DNA of 64,000 bases from Chania fonticola_B (lineage in GTDB: Bacteria; Pseudomonadota; Gammaproteobacteria; Enterobacterales; Enterobacteriaceae): assembly GCF_048537545.1 (NCBI RefSeq), contig NZ_CP183218.1. One strand, 5' to 3'. The notes under the pieces are model-generated. The model saw nothing but the letters and a program-made list of their open reading frames with translations, made no database searches and had not been told where the DNA came from. Below, piece after piece: positions 8,146-16,408 of this stretch (its first letter is position 1; each line of letters begins with the position of its first letter). Made by a program: the position numbers and the translations under genes.

Positions 8146-9188
8146 AGATAATACAAAACAACCGAGAGCTGACGGCGCTGCTGGCCATCATCGCTCTGTT
8201 TGCGCTACTGGGGAGCATTGATAGCAGCTATTTCAGTTTTCAGACGCTGACCATGATCTTCAGCAGTTCGCAAATCCTGATGTTGCTGGCCATCGGCGCG
8301 GCGCTGGTCATGCTGACCCGTAACATTGATGTCTCCGTCGGTTCCATCACCGGGATGTGTGCGGTGCTGCTTGGGATAACGCTCAATGCCGGGTATAGCT
8401 TGCCCGTCGCCTTTGGCGTCACGCTGCTACTCGGTTTGCTGGCGGGCTTTTTTAATGGCGTGCTGGTCGCCTGGTTTAAAATTCCTGCCATAGTCGCCAC
8501 TCTGGGCACCCTTGGTCTTTATCGTGGCATCATGCTGCTATGGACCGGCGGTAAATGGATCGAAGGGTTGCCAAGCTCGCTCAAGCAGCTTTCTTCACCG
8601 GTGCTGCTGGGCATCTCACCGATTGGCTGGCTAACCTTACTACTGGTGGCGTTAATGGCCTGGCTACTGTTGAAAACCTCATTCGGCCGCAGCTTCTATG
8701 CCACCGGTGACAACCTGCAGGGGGCTCGTCAACTCGGTATCCGCACCGAGGCCATCCGCATCATCGCTTTCTCACTGAATGGGCTAATGGCAGCGCTCGC
8801 CGGGATCGTGTTTGCCGCACAGATTGGCTTTATTCCAAATCAAACCGGCACCGGCCTGGAAATGAAGGCTATTGCCGCCTGCGTGCTGGGAGGTATCAGC
8901 CTGCTTGGTGGCTCTGGCACGGTGGTGGGGGCCATTCTGGGTGCCTATTTCCTGACGCAGATCGACAGCGTGCTGGTACTGTTGCGCATTCCTGCCTGGT
9001 GGAACGACTTTATCGCTGGCCTGGTTTTGTTGGGGGTTCTGGTGTTTGATGGCCGCCTGCGCTGTGCCCTGCAAAAGAATATCCGCCGCCAGAAGTATGC
9101 CAGGTTTATCGATCCTCCACCCTCGGCCCCCACATCCCCTCACACCACCCAACGCCCTGCCCAGGGAAAAAAACGGGAGATCGCATGA
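8139..9188 (+). CDS. lsrC: AI-2 import permease LsrC
   Basis: 349 residues, an inner-membrane permease of the BPD_transp_2 (ribose-type) family with about nine to ten hydrophobic spans. The conserved permease segment GGISLLGGSGTVVGAILGAY lies near residue 250. The ATG at 8139 overlaps the last codons of lsrA (stop at 8145), and GGGGAG lies just upstream, so the longer frame from 8034 is rejected. LsrC pairs with LsrD to form the channel of the AI-2 transporter. The C-terminal tail is Pro/Thr/Ser-rich and polar. Confidence 0.94.
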   Translation: MLKIIQNNRELTALLAIIALFALLGSIDSSYFSFQTLTMIFSSSQILMLLAIGAALVMLTRNIDVSVGSITGMCAVLLGITLNAGYSLPVAFGVTLLLGLLAGFFNGVLVAWFKIPAIVATLGTLGLYRGIMLLWTGGKWIEGLPSSLKQLSSPVLLGISPIGWLTLLLVALMAWLLLKTSFGRSFYATGDNLQGARQLGIRTEAIRIIAFSLNGLMAALAGIVFAAQIGFIPNQTGTGLEMKAIAACVLGGISLLGGSGTVVGAILGAYFLTQIDSVLVLLRIPAWWNDFIAGLVLLGVLVFDGRLRCALQKNIRRQKYARFIDPPPSAPTSPHTTQRPAQGKKREIA

Positions 9189-10186
9189 TGGCACAATGGC
9201 GACGTTTCGGCTGGGAACTGGCGCTGGCCGCCCTGCTGCTGATTGAGATCCTGGCGTTCGGGGTCGTAAATCCACGCATGCTGGACATTAATGTCCTGCT
9301 GTTCAGCACCAGCGATTTTATCTGTGTTGGCATTGTGGCACTGCCGTTAACCATGGTGATCGTCAGTGGCGGCATTGATATTTCATTTGGTTCCACCATT
9401 GGCCTGTGCGCCATTGCGCTAGGAGTGATGTTCCAGGCGGGCCTGCCCTTGCCGTTGGCAATATCGATAACGCTGGCCCTGGGCGCCCTGTGCGGTTTGA
9501 TCAACGCCGGCTTGATCATCTACACCGGTATCAATCCTCTAGTGATCACCCTCGGCACCATGTACCTGTTTGGCGGTAGCGCCCTGCTGCTTTCGGGCAT
9601 CTCTGGTGCCACCGGCTATGAAGGCATCGGCGGATTCCCGATGGTCTTTACCGATTTCGCCAACCTGACCGTGTTCGGCCTACCAGTACCGCTGACCTTC
9701 TTTATGATCTGTGTGCTGCTGTGCTGGCTGCTGATGCACCGGACACATGCAGGGCGCAACATCTTCCTGATTGGCCAAAGCCAGCGCGTGGCGCAATACA
9801 GTGCGATCCCGGTTAACCGAACGCTGTACGCACTCTATGCAATGACCGGCTTTGCTTCAGCCATCGCAGCGGTGCTGCTGGTTTCCTACTTTGGTTCGGC
9901 TCGTTCCGACCTCGGCGCCTCTTTCCTGATGCCAGCCATCACGGCGGTAGTACTTGGCGGGGCAAATATTTACGGCGGCTCAGGTTCCATTCTCGGTACC
10001 GCCGTAGCCGTCTTGCTGGTCGGTTATCTGCAACAAGGATTACAAATGGCTGGCGTGCCCAATCAGATCTCCAGCGCACTTTCCGGAGCGCTGCTGATTA
10101 TTGTCGTCGTTGGCCGCTCCATCAGCCTGCATCGGCATCAAATCAGAGAGTGGATCCAACGGCGCAGCAGCATCCATCAGGTTTGA
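9185..10186 (+). CDS. lsrD: AI-2 import permease LsrD
   Basis: 333 residues, second permease of the AI-2 ABC importer. The ATG overlaps the lsrC stop codon by 4 bp (ATGA), indicating translational coupling. Multiple hydrophobic helices are evident, together with the family segments IVSGGIDISFGSTIGLCAIA near residue 60 and VLGGANIYGGSGSILGTAVA near residue 260. Length and order match LsrD in the canonical lsrACDB arrangement. Intact. Confidence 0.94.
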   Translation: MMAQWRRFGWELALAALLLIEILAFGVVNPRMLDINVLLFSTSDFICVGIVALPLTMVIVSGGIDISFGSTIGLCAIALGVMFQAGLPLPLAISITLALGALCGLINAGLIIYTGINPLVITLGTMYLFGGSALLLSGISGATGYEGIGGFPMVFTDFANLTVFGLPVPLTFFMICVLLCWLLMHRTHAGRNIFLIGQSQRVAQYSAIPVNRTLYALYAMTGFASAIAAVLLVSYFGSARSDLGASFLMPAITAVVLGGANIYGGSGSILGTAVAVLLVGYLQQGLQMAGVPNQISSALSGALLIIVVVGRSISLHRHQIREWIQRRSSIHQV

Positions 10187-10230
10187 ACGATGACATACAT
10201 CTTCTGACAACGCGATATACGGAGAACAAC

Positions 10231-11253
10231 ATGACCCTACAACGTATCAAAAAAATCGCGCTTTTAAGCGTACTCGGCATGGCTTCGCTAAGCATTGGCG
10301 TACAGGCAGCAGAGCGCATTGCCTTTATCCCCAAGCTGGTGGGCGTCGGCTTTTTCACCAGCGGCGGTAATGGAGCATTAGAGGCGGGGAAAGAGCTGGG
10401 CGTTGACGTAACCTACGATGGCCCAACCGAGCCCAGTGTTTCCGGCCAGGTTCAGTTGATCAATAACTTCGTTAACCAGGGCTATAACGCCATTATCGTC
10501 TCTGCCGTCTCCCCGGAAGGACTATGCCCGGCATTAAAACGAGCCATGCAGCGTGGCGTGAAGGTATTGACCTGGGACTCAGACACCAAGCCCGAATGCC
10601 GCTCTTATTACATCAATCAGGGTACGCCAGCCCAACTCGGAGGCATGTTGGTCGATATGGCAGCCAATCAGGTGAAGAAAGAAAAGGCCAAAGTCGCCTT
10701 CTTCTATTCCAGCCCGACGGTCACCGACCAAAACCAGTGGGTGAATGAAGCCAAACGTAAAATCGAGAAAGACCATCCGGGCTGGGAAGTGGTCACCACG
10801 CAGTTTGGTTACAACGATGCCACCAAGTCACTGCAAACCGCCGAAGGGATCCTGAAAGCCTACGGCGATCTGGACGCCATCATCGCCCCGGATGCCAATG
10901 CCCTGCCCGCAGCGGCCCAGGCGGCAGAAAACCTCAAGCGTGACAACGTGGCGATTGTGGGGTTCAGCACCCCAAACGTCATGCGCCCTTATATTCAGCG
11001 CTGCACGGTTAAAGAGTTCGGCCTGTGGGATGTGGTCGAACAAGGGAAAATTTCGGTTTACGTGGCCAACGCCCTGCTGAAAAACGGTGAATTGAAGGTT
11101 GGCGACAAGCTCGACATCCCTGGTGTGGGCCAGGTAGAGGTTTCGCCAAACAGCGTTCAAGGCTATGACTACCAGGCAAAAGGCAATGGCATCGTGCTGC
11201 TACCTGAGCGCGTGGTGTTCAATAAAGACAATATCGACAAATACAACTTCTAA
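10231..11253 (+). CDS. lsrB: AI-2 periplasmic binding protein LsrB
   Basis: 340 residues. A Sec signal peptide with basic MTLQRIKK, hydrophobic core and cleavage after VQA leaves a mature protein beginning AERIAFIPKLVGVGFFTSGG. Ligand residues known from LsrB structures fall in visible segments: KLVGVGFF, SAVSPEG, WDSDT and IIAPDANALPAAAQ. It captures R-THMF AI-2 in the periplasm and passes it to LsrACD; in some bacteria it is also the AI-2 chemoreceptor ligand carrier. The ATG at 10231 has GGAGAACA upstream, so the longer frame from 10150 is not used. Confidence 0.95.
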   Translation: MTLQRIKKIALLSVLGMASLSIGVQAAERIAFIPKLVGVGFFTSGGNGALEAGKELGVDVTYDGPTEPSVSGQVQLINNFVNQGYNAIIVSAVSPEGLCPALKRAMQRGVKVLTWDSDTKPECRSYYINQGTPAQLGGMLVDMAANQVKKEKAKVAFFYSSPTVTDQNQWVNEAKRKIEKDHPGWEVVTTQFGYNDATKSLQTAEGILKAYGDLDAIIAPDANALPAAAQAAENLKRDNVAIVGFSTPNVMRPYIQRCTVKEFGLWDVVEQGKISVYVANALLKNGELKVGDKLDIPGVGQVEVSPNSVQGYDYQAKGNGIVLLPERVVFNKDNIDKYNF

Positions 11254-11287
11254 CCTATCGCCCCGATTATTTGGAGGGAGTAAGACA

Positions 11288-12163
11288 ATGGCTGATTTAG
11301 ATGACATCAAAGACGGTAAAGACTTCCATATTGACCGGCCGCAGCAAAATGCCCTGTTTAGTTTAAAAGGGTGTGGTGCGCTGGATTGGGGCATGCAGTC
11401 CCGCCTGGCACGCATTTTCAACCCCCGCACTAACCGAACCGTGATGCTGGCCTTTGACCACGGCTATTTCCAAGGCCCGACGACCGGGCTGGAGCGGATT
11501 GATATCAATATTGCGCCGCTGTTTCAGCATGCAGACGTGTTGATGTGTACCAGGGGTATTCTGCGTAGCGTGATCCCGCCTGCCACTAACAAACCCATCG
11601 TCCTGCGCGCTTCAGGAGCAAACTCCATTCTGACCGAATTGAGCAATGAGGCGGTGGCTGTCGCCATGGACGACGCGGTCCGTCTTAATAGCTGTGCCGT
11701 CGCCGCGCAGGTTTACATCGGTACGGAACATGAACACCAGTCGATTAAAAACATCATCCAGCTGGTCGATGCAGGTCTGAAAGTCGGCATGCCCACCATG
11801 GCGGTGACCGGCGTAGGGAAAGATATGGCGCGCGATCAGCGCTATTTCTCACTGGCCACGCGTATTGCCGCCGAGATGGGGGCGCAAATCATCAAGACTT
11901 ACTACGTGGATAAAGGGTTCGAACGCATTGTGGCTGGCTGTCCAGTCCCTATCGTCATCGCCGGTGGGAAAAAACTGCCAGAGCGCGAGGCGCTGGAGAT
12001 GTGCTTCCAGGCTATCGATCAAGGGGCGTCCGGGGTCGATATGGGGCGGAATATTTTCCAGTCAGCAAGCCCGGTTGCCATGATCAAGGCGGTGCACGCC
12101 ATCGTTCATCAGAACGAAACGGTAGAACACGCCTACGAACTCTTCCTCAGCGAAAAAGGCTGA
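11288..12163 (+). CDS. lsrF: Phospho-AI-2 thiolase/aldolase LsrF
   Basis: 291 residues, a class I aldolase-like TIM barrel (DeoC/FbaB family). Visible are RTVMLAFDHGYFQGPTTGLE near the N-terminus and the strand with the catalytic lysine region QIIKTYYVDKGFERIV. LsrF transfers the acetyl group from 3-hydroxy-2,4-pentadione-5-phosphate to CoA, the last step of AI-2 breakdown. The ATG at 11288 follows GGAGGGAGTAAGACA, a strong ribosome-binding site, and comes 34 bp after lsrB. Confidence 0.95.
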   Translation: MADLDDIKDGKDFHIDRPQQNALFSLKGCGALDWGMQSRLARIFNPRTNRTVMLAFDHGYFQGPTTGLERIDINIAPLFQHADVLMCTRGILRSVIPPATNKPIVLRASGANSILTELSNEAVAVAMDDAVRLNSCAVAAQVYIGTEHEHQSIKNIIQLVDAGLKVGMPTMAVTGVGKDMARDQRYFSLATRIAAEMGAQIIKTYYVDKGFERIVAGCPVPIVIAGGKKLPEREALEMCFQAIDQGASGVDMGRNIFQSASPVAMIKAVHAIVHQNETVEHAYELFLSEKG

Positions 12164-12216
12164 TACGGCTGAAATGCGGGCCGGTTTCCAGGCCCGCCCA
12201 TTCAAGGAGGCTGATT

Positions 12217-12528
12217 ATGCACGTTACCCTGGTCGAAATTAACGTTCATGACGACAAGGTTGAACGGTTTATCGAGGTGTTTCGGCAAAACCATCTGGGC
12301 GCGATCCAGGAAAAGGGCAACCTACGCTTCGATGTGTTACAGGACCCTGACATCCCTACGCGCTTTTATATTTACGAGGCTTACGCCGATGAGCTGGCCG
12401 TGGCTTTCCATAAAACGACCCCGCACTATCTGGCCTGTGCCAAAGAGCTGGAGTCTTTGATGACCGGCCCACGCAAAAAGACGGTCTTTATTGGTTTGAT
12501 GCCCTCACCCACAGGGAAAGGGAGATGA
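12217..12528 (+). CDS. lsrG: Phospho-AI-2 isomerase LsrG
   Basis: 103 residues with an antibiotic-biosynthesis-monooxygenase (ABM) ferredoxin-like fold: MHVTLVEINVHDDKVERFIE at the start, then FDVLQDPDIPTRFYIYEAY and the conserved AFHKTTPHYLAC histidine segment. LsrG isomerises phospho-DPD before LsrF acts. It is slightly longer than the ~96-residue E. coli protein. AAGGAGG ends five bases before the ATG at 12217. It is the last gene of the lsr operon and is followed by a hairpin. Confidence 0.94.
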   Translation: MHVTLVEINVHDDKVERFIEVFRQNHLGAIQEKGNLRFDVLQDPDIPTRFYIYEAYADELAVAFHKTTPHYLACAKELESLMTGPRKKTVFIGLMPSPTGKGR

Positions 12529-12550
12529 TAGCCCCTGCGCTGTTGGGGGA

Positions 12551-12576
12551 AGAGAGGTTATCTCAGCAACCTCTCT
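12551..12576 (+). terminator. Hairpin after the lsr operon
   Basis: A stem of nine base pairs, AGAGAGGTT (12551-12559) with AACCTCTCT (12568-12576), lies 22 bp after the lsrG stop. No T-run follows, so it may only protect the 3' end or need Rho. Confidence 0.5.
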
Positions 12577-12913
12577 CTTACGGGCCGCGGCAGCAGCCCG
12601 TTGCCTGACCACCAGGTATCGAAGTCAACGGGACCTGGCGATAATAGTCAAGGTTTTGCCCATCGCGGTTCCGAACGAGGCCTGCATCAGTTCGCCATCG
12701 GTGTTGATTTGTTTCCTTGCAGTGCTTTTTCGGCAACCTGCAGATACTTGGCATCGATATACCGTTTGCGCACCGACTTGAGGATCCCGAACGCAAAACC
12801 GGCGGCTGCGATGGGGGTGGATGTCGATGGGCTAGTAAAACCGGTTTTCCGGCCTTGATTTACGGCAAAGCGACCACTGCTTAACCACCTGAGCTAAAAC
12901 CGTAAAAATATTC
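12577..12913. other. Gene-free stretch with a decayed reverse frame
   Basis: No intact gene. On the minus strand, fragments such as GILKSVRKRYIDAKYLQVAE (about 12795-12735), followed out of frame by DGELMQASFGTAMGKTL, read like pieces of a protein broken by stops and frameshifts. I do not recognise the family. The rest is probably spacer upstream of the tRNA promoter. Confidence 0.3.
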
Positions 12914-12942
12914 TTGACCGGTTAGCCGACTCTCCCTATAGT
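12914..12942 (+). promoter_or_regulatory. Promoter of the tRNA-Ser gene
   Basis: A -35 box TTGACC (12914-12919) and a -10 box TATAGT (12937-12942) are separated by 17 bp. The following GCGCCCC is a GC-rich discriminator, typical of stringently controlled stable-RNA promoters. The tRNA begins 33 bp after the -10 box. Confidence 0.75.
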
Positions 12943-12975
12943 AGCGCCCCGTTGCACTGAGCAAGCGCAACGTAC

Positions 12976-13065
12976 GGTGAGGTGTCTGAGTGGCTGAAGG
13001 AGCACGCCTGGAAAGTGTGTATACGCGAAAGTGTATCGAGGGTTCGAACCCCTCTCTCACCGCCA
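12976..13065 (+). tRNA. tRNA-Ser (anticodon GGA)
   Basis: A class II tRNA of 90 nt with encoded CCA. The acceptor stem GGTGAGG pairs with the 3' strand CTCACC before GCCA; the anticodon loop reads CTGGAAA with anticodon GGA for UCC/UCU codons; a long variable arm and the T-loop GGTTCGAACC are visible. It closely matches enterobacterial serW/serX. Its 3' end is repeated twice downstream. Confidence 0.95.
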
Positions 13066-13078
13066 TATTACAAGAGAA

Positions 13079-13107
13079 AGTCTGAACTAACGTTCAGACT
13101 TTTTTTT
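13079..13107 (+). terminator. Rho-independent terminator of tRNA-Ser (repeat 1)
   Basis: Stem AAGTCTGAAC (13079-13088) with GTTCAGACTT (13092-13101), a short loop and a run of T to 13107. It is the first of three related hairpins, one in each repeat unit. Confidence 0.85.
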
Positions 13108-13254
13108 GCATGTACCCCAGTCAGAGAGGGGTGAGAAGCCTCGACAGGGTTCGACAAAATGGCTCGCAGCGCAGAGACATTTTGGACGGCCGACAGGCCG
13201 CCCGCAGGGTGAGCTTGCGAATCAAGCCCTCTCTCACCGCCATATTAAATGAGA

Positions 13255-13282
13255 AAGCCTGGACTAACGTTCAGGCTTTTTT
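13255..13282 (+). terminator. Rho-independent terminator (repeat 2)
   Basis: Stem AAGCCTG with CAGGCTT plus T-run ending near 13282. Relative to the first copy, the paired bases T/A have changed to C/G on both arms, a compensatory change that keeps the stem. Confidence 0.8.
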
Positions 13283-13287
13283 ATTGC

Positions 13288-13428
13288 ATGTACCCCAATC
13301 AGAGAGGGGTGAGAAACCTCGACAGGGTTCGACAAAATGGCTCGCAGCGCAGAGACATTTTGGACGGCCGACAGGCCGCCCGCAGGGTGAGCTTGCGAAT
13401 CAAGTCCGACCTCACCGCCATATTCTAA
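13288..13428 (+). CDS. Arginine-rich small ORF inside the tRNA-Ser repeat
   Basis: A 46-codon frame starting at the ATG within GCATGTACCCC and stopping just after the copied tRNA end. It has ten arginines, for example QRRDILDGRQAARRVSL. The same frame in repeat 1 starts at 13110 with one substitution near its start but runs on because the repeat length is not a multiple of three. It lies downstream of a terminator, has no clear ribosome-binding site, and may be untranslated. It resembles in concept the protamine-like Tpr ORF reported in the E. coli tyrT repeats. Confidence 0.2.
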   Translation: MYPNQRGVRNLDRVRQNGSQRRDILDGRQAARRVSLRIKSDLTAIF

Positions 13429-13433
13429 AGAAA

Positions 13434-13461
13434 AAGTCTGAATTCACGCTCAGACTTTTTT
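13434..13461 (+). terminator. Rho-independent terminator (after repeat 2)
   Basis: Stem AAGTCTGA with TCAGACTT and a run of six T. The loop differs from the first two copies (ATTCACGC). It closes the repeat array. Confidence 0.8.
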
Positions 13462-13587
13462 GCATGTCCCCTTTCTTTTGGTAAAAGGCCAGTCTGAGTG
13501 GCGCGGCTTCAAGGTAGTGGTAAACGTCACAACGATAAAAACGGACAATTTATCGCCACACTCCGTTTAAACAAAAGTTAGAAAGTA

Positions 13588-13615
13588 TTTGCTACAATAC
13601 CCATAGCGTTATAAT
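13588..13615 (+). promoter_or_regulatory. Candidate sigma-70 promoter
   Basis: A perfect -10 box TATAAT at 13610-13615 with TTTGCT at 13588-13593, 16 bp apart, sits 33 bp before the ATG of the small gene at 13648. The -35 match is weak. Confidence 0.5.
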
Positions 13616-13647
13616 TTAGTTACTTTACTCAGGATACAGGTATCATC

Positions 13648-13857
13648 ATGACTAATCAGCACACTGGCGGCGAATTGACTGAAGAACAAAAACAAGAAAT
13701 TGACTTAATAGCGTTACAACGAGTCGAGGCAATGAATAGCGACGAATTCCTTTGCCAGCGCATTGACGAAAAAGTTCACGCGATGGAAGAACACCTCAAG
13801 GCTTATTTCAACAGGTGTTTTTCACTCCACTTAAACAACAAGCATAGCGAAAAGTAA
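13648..13857 (+). CDS. Small acidic hypothetical protein
   Basis: 69 residues, rich in Glu, Gln and His, predicted mostly helical (EEQKQEIDLIALQRVEAMN). There is no signal peptide or membrane span. A candidate promoter lies upstream and the ATG is preceded by AGGATACAGGTATC, so expression is plausible. I do not recognise the family. Confidence 0.5.
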   Translation: MTNQHTGGELTEEQKQEIDLIALQRVEAMNSDEFLCQRIDEKVHAMEEHLKAYFNRCFSLHLNNKHSEK

Positions 13858-13958
13858 AATCCTTTACGGGCCTGAGCTAAAACGCCCTATTCCAAGCCAT
13901 TCACTAAACACGGTTTGTTGGTGAGAGGCTGATAAACATGGAAAATGGAGCTATCTAA

Positions 13959-14339
13959 TTGGAAAGTATCAAAGAAATAATTATCTATTTCTCTCTAATG
14001 CTACAGGTTTTTTTAGAGTTTCTATCCGTTATTTGCGTTTTTGTCGGGTTGGTAAAGGCACTTTATACCACAATAACCAAAGTTAAAAGTCAGTCTATAC
14101 TCTATTTAATCAGGGCGCGCTTTGGAACCTGGCTTGCTTTGGCGTTAGAGTTTCAATTAGCGGCTGATATCTTGGCAACGACAATCAACCCTAGCATGGA
14201 GGAGTTGATTAAACTGGTGATCATTGCCGTGATACGTACATTCCTTAATTACTTTTTATCTAAAGAGTTAGATTATGCCGAAAACAATGTTGCTGTCGAA
14301 GCTAAAACCGACGCAACAACGCTGGAAGGGAAAAAGTAA
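13959..14339 (+). CDS. DUF1622-family membrane protein
   Basis: 126 residues. Three hydrophobic segments are visible: about residues 7-34, a second around 55-75 (TWLALALEFQLAADILATTI), and a third around 85-105. The pattern and the LALEFQLAADIL segment fit DUF1622, a family of small inner-membrane proteins of unknown function. The start is the TTG at 13959 with GGAG about nine bases upstream; the nearer ATG at 13938 runs into a stop after six codons. The polar C-terminal tail probably faces the cytoplasm. Confidence 0.65.
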   Translation: MESIKEIIIYFSLMLQVFLEFLSVICVFVGLVKALYTTITKVKSQSILYLIRARFGTWLALALEFQLAADILATTINPSMEELIKLVIIAVIRTFLNYFLSKELDYAENNVAVEAKTDATTLEGKK

Positions 14340-14377
14340 AGACGTTAAAAAAAAGCACGGTTAACTCCTGGGCCAGG

Positions 14378-15493
14378 CTAAGACTTCTTAGCCGCCATAG
14401 GGCTAAACTTCCTCCCCAACTGGGATAACAACATCAACCGGCTGCTGACCACGCGGTTTTTACCCTCGCGTTTAGCGTCATACAGCGCTTCATCCGTCAT
14501 TTCTATCGCTTTCTCCACCGACATACCGGCCAGATAGAGCGAGGTCCCGATGGAGATGGTCATGCGGATCGGATACCCGTTATCGGTAATAAAATCAAAT
14601 CCTTCCACCCTGCTGCGAATACGTTCCGCCACGGCAGCAATCTGCTGCGGTTCATAGCTGGAAGTGATGACCATAAACTCCTCGCCACCGTAGCGCCCGA
14701 CAAAGTCTTCATCGCGAACGCACTCTTGCAAAATGGCCCCTACGCTGGCTAACACACCGTCACCGGCCAAATGGCCATAGGTGTCATTGACCTGTTTGAA
14801 ATTATCCAAATCCAGCAACATCAGGCCACAAGACTCTCGTTGAGCATGCTGCAGCATCATTTTGTAGTCCACACTGGCACGGTTGTTGATGTGGGTCAGA
14901 CTGTCGGTCGTCGCCTTGTTGCGCATGGAGAAAAAGGCGTTGATATGGCGCTCTTTAAAGCTCAGGGCGTGGTAGCAAATCGCCAGGCAAAGCGCCGATG
15001 CAGCCTGATACAACAGAATATCCAGCCACAGTTCACGGAAGTTGACGAACAAGCCGACCACGGCAATACGGTAAAGCGCAATGATACCGATGGTAAGGTA
15101 AAACACCCGGTTCGATTTTTTCCGCCAGACCCCCGATAGCAACAGCGGCAAGATGATCGAACCGATAAACAGATTATCCAGCGTGAAGCCGCCGTTAAAG
15201 CCAAAGTTTACCAGATAGCACACTATCCCACTGACTGCACCTCCGAAAAACAGCACCAAAATCATCGGGATCATGGCAAAGCTGTAATAAATATTACCGG
15301 TGAGCAACAGCCGAGACTGATTCAGATACAACACCGCCAGCCCTGCCAGCACACCAAATAACACCCGTTTCCACACGGCGGACTGGAAGGAAAAAGGGGC
15401 ATTTTTGCTAAGCGCAAAGTAGGCGACCGACAGCGTGGCATAGGTGATGCACGCGTCACTGTAAAAAGACGAGATCGACGCAATATATGTCAT
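14378..15493 (-). CDS. Membrane-bound diguanylate cyclase
   Basis: About 371 residues from ATG 15493, or 390 from a TTG at 15550 that has AGGGGG just upstream; I cannot decide between them. The N-terminal half holds five to six hydrophobic helices, and the C-terminal half is a GGDEF domain: LTHINNRASVDYKM, LLDLDNFKQVNDTYGHLAGD and the active-site loop GRYGGEEF (GGEEF form, compatible with activity). It should make cyclic di-GMP at the inner membrane. I see no inhibitory-site RxxD immediately before the loop (CVRDEDFVGRY has R-D-E-D, which may serve). It is flanked by convergent and divergent unrelated genes. Confidence 0.88.
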   Translation of the reverse strand: MTYIASISSFYSDACITYATLSVAYFALSKNAPFSFQSAVWKRVLFGVLAGLAVLYLNQSRLLLTGNIYYSFAMIPMILVLFFGGAVSGIVCYLVNFGFNGGFTLDNLFIGSIILPLLLSGVWRKKSNRVFYLTIGIIALYRIAVVGLFVNFRELWLDILLYQAASALCLAICYHALSFKERHINAFFSMRNKATTDSLTHINNRASVDYKMMLQHAQRESCGLMLLDLDNFKQVNDTYGHLAGDGVLASVGAILQECVRDEDFVGRYGGEEFMVITSSYEPQQIAAVAERIRSRVEGFDFITDNGYPIRMTISIGTSLYLAGMSVEKAIEMTDEALYDAKREGKNRVVSSRLMLLSQLGRKFSPMAAKKS

Positions 15494-15694
15494 AACTATT
15501 CGGCATACTCCAGGATGCGGCAATGTAGTTTTTCGGGTTATTTTTGACAACGGCCCCCTGTAATACCGCTTCCGACAGCGCTCATCATACTAAAAATCAC
15601 AATGACTAGGCGGGTATATGTTATTGCCAGGCAATCTATGTCCTATCCTCAATTCAGGATAGTCTGTTATCCATCACACCACGGGGAAAATCTG

Positions 15695-16180
15695 ATGAAT
15701 ATCGATGATGAATTGCAAGCGCTGGTGACCCAAGAAACGGACCTTACCTTCCACCATTTCGACCATGCCACCGCGTGGGAGCTGGGTGTAGCGCTAAAAA
15801 ATGCCGCAGAACAGCGCCAATTACCCATCGCTATCGAAATTCAGCTGAACGGACAAACGCTGTTTTATTACGCCATGCCAGGGGCAACGCCAGACATTGC
15901 CGACTGGGTGCGGCGCAAGCGCAACGTGGTCAACCATTTTCATAAAAGCTCTTATGCCGTGGGCTTACGCCTGCAACAGCGGCAGGTTACGCTGGAGGAA
16001 AGATATGGCCTTAGCGTACGTGACTATGCCGCCCACGGCGGCGCATTCCCTATCAACCTGCTCAATGTGGGTTGCGTCGGTTCCATCTCGCTTTCTGGCT
16101 CTCCGCAGCTCGAAGACCATCATCTGTTGGTCAGCACTCTTGCTCTGTTTCTCGGCTTATCCTTACCCGCAGTACACTAA
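15695..16180 (+). CDS. UPF0303 / HbpS-like haem-degrading-domain protein
   Basis: 161 residues from ATG 15695, which has CGGGGAAAA nine bases upstream; the longer frame from 15602 is rejected. Family segments are MNIDDELQALVTQE, WVRRKRNVVNHFHKSSYAVG and the glycine-rich YAAHGGAFPINL. The family comprises small soluble proteins such as YjfX-like and HbpS-related proteins, some of which bind haem or corrinoid. The function is not established here. Confidence 0.8.
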   Translation: MNIDDELQALVTQETDLTFHHFDHATAWELGVALKNAAEQRQLPIAIEIQLNGQTLFYYAMPGATPDIADWVRRKRNVVNHFHKSSYAVGLRLQQRQVTLEERYGLSVRDYAAHGGAFPINLLNVGCVGSISLSGSPQLEDHHLLVSTLALFLGLSLPAVH

Positions 16181-16408
16181 GCGATAAAAGCTGCGCTTTT
16201 CCCCCCATCCGCAGCGGACGATCTGCACAGGCTGGCGCTTGGCGCACATAGTTCGCTGAACAAATATAAATTAATCACAATCCAGATGCTTTGATACAAA
16301 TCTAGGTATCGGCGGGCAGAAAGGGGTATGGTATCTACCAGCTATTCCGAGACGGACCTCCATGGCCCGCCATTCCGTTCTCTTTTATAGACTTGGTTTG
16401 CAACTTTG

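Larger units (their letters stand above)
13056..13424 (+). repeat. Tandem ~178-bp repeats carrying tRNA-Ser 3' ends
   Basis: The last bases of the tRNA, CTCACCGCCATATT, start at 13056 and recur at 13233 and 13411, giving unit lengths of 177 and 178 bp. Each unit contains, in order, a terminator hairpin, GCATGTACCCC, a conserved block of about 100 bp nearly identical between units, and the copied tRNA end. A third terminator without the rest of a unit follows. The arrangement is strongly reminiscent of the 178-bp repeats after tyrT in E. coli that give rtT RNA, but here it follows tRNA-Ser. Confidence 0.85.

Noticed and set aside
12601..12858. An 85-codon plus-strand frame before tRNA-Ser
   Set aside because: Composition is poor, there is no ribosome-binding site, and the opposite strand carries better, though broken, protein-like sequence.
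13056..13424. Possible CRISPR array from the regularly spaced repeats
   Set aside because: There are only two ~178-bp units in direct tandem, with no short repeat/spacer alternation and no cas genes in the window. The repeats derive from the tRNA 3' end.
13110..13484. A 124-codon frame through the whole tRNA-Ser repeat array
   Set aside because: It crosses a terminator and passes through both repeat units in different frames, so its parts are not homologous to each other as protein. Only the short frame shared by each unit is worth considering.
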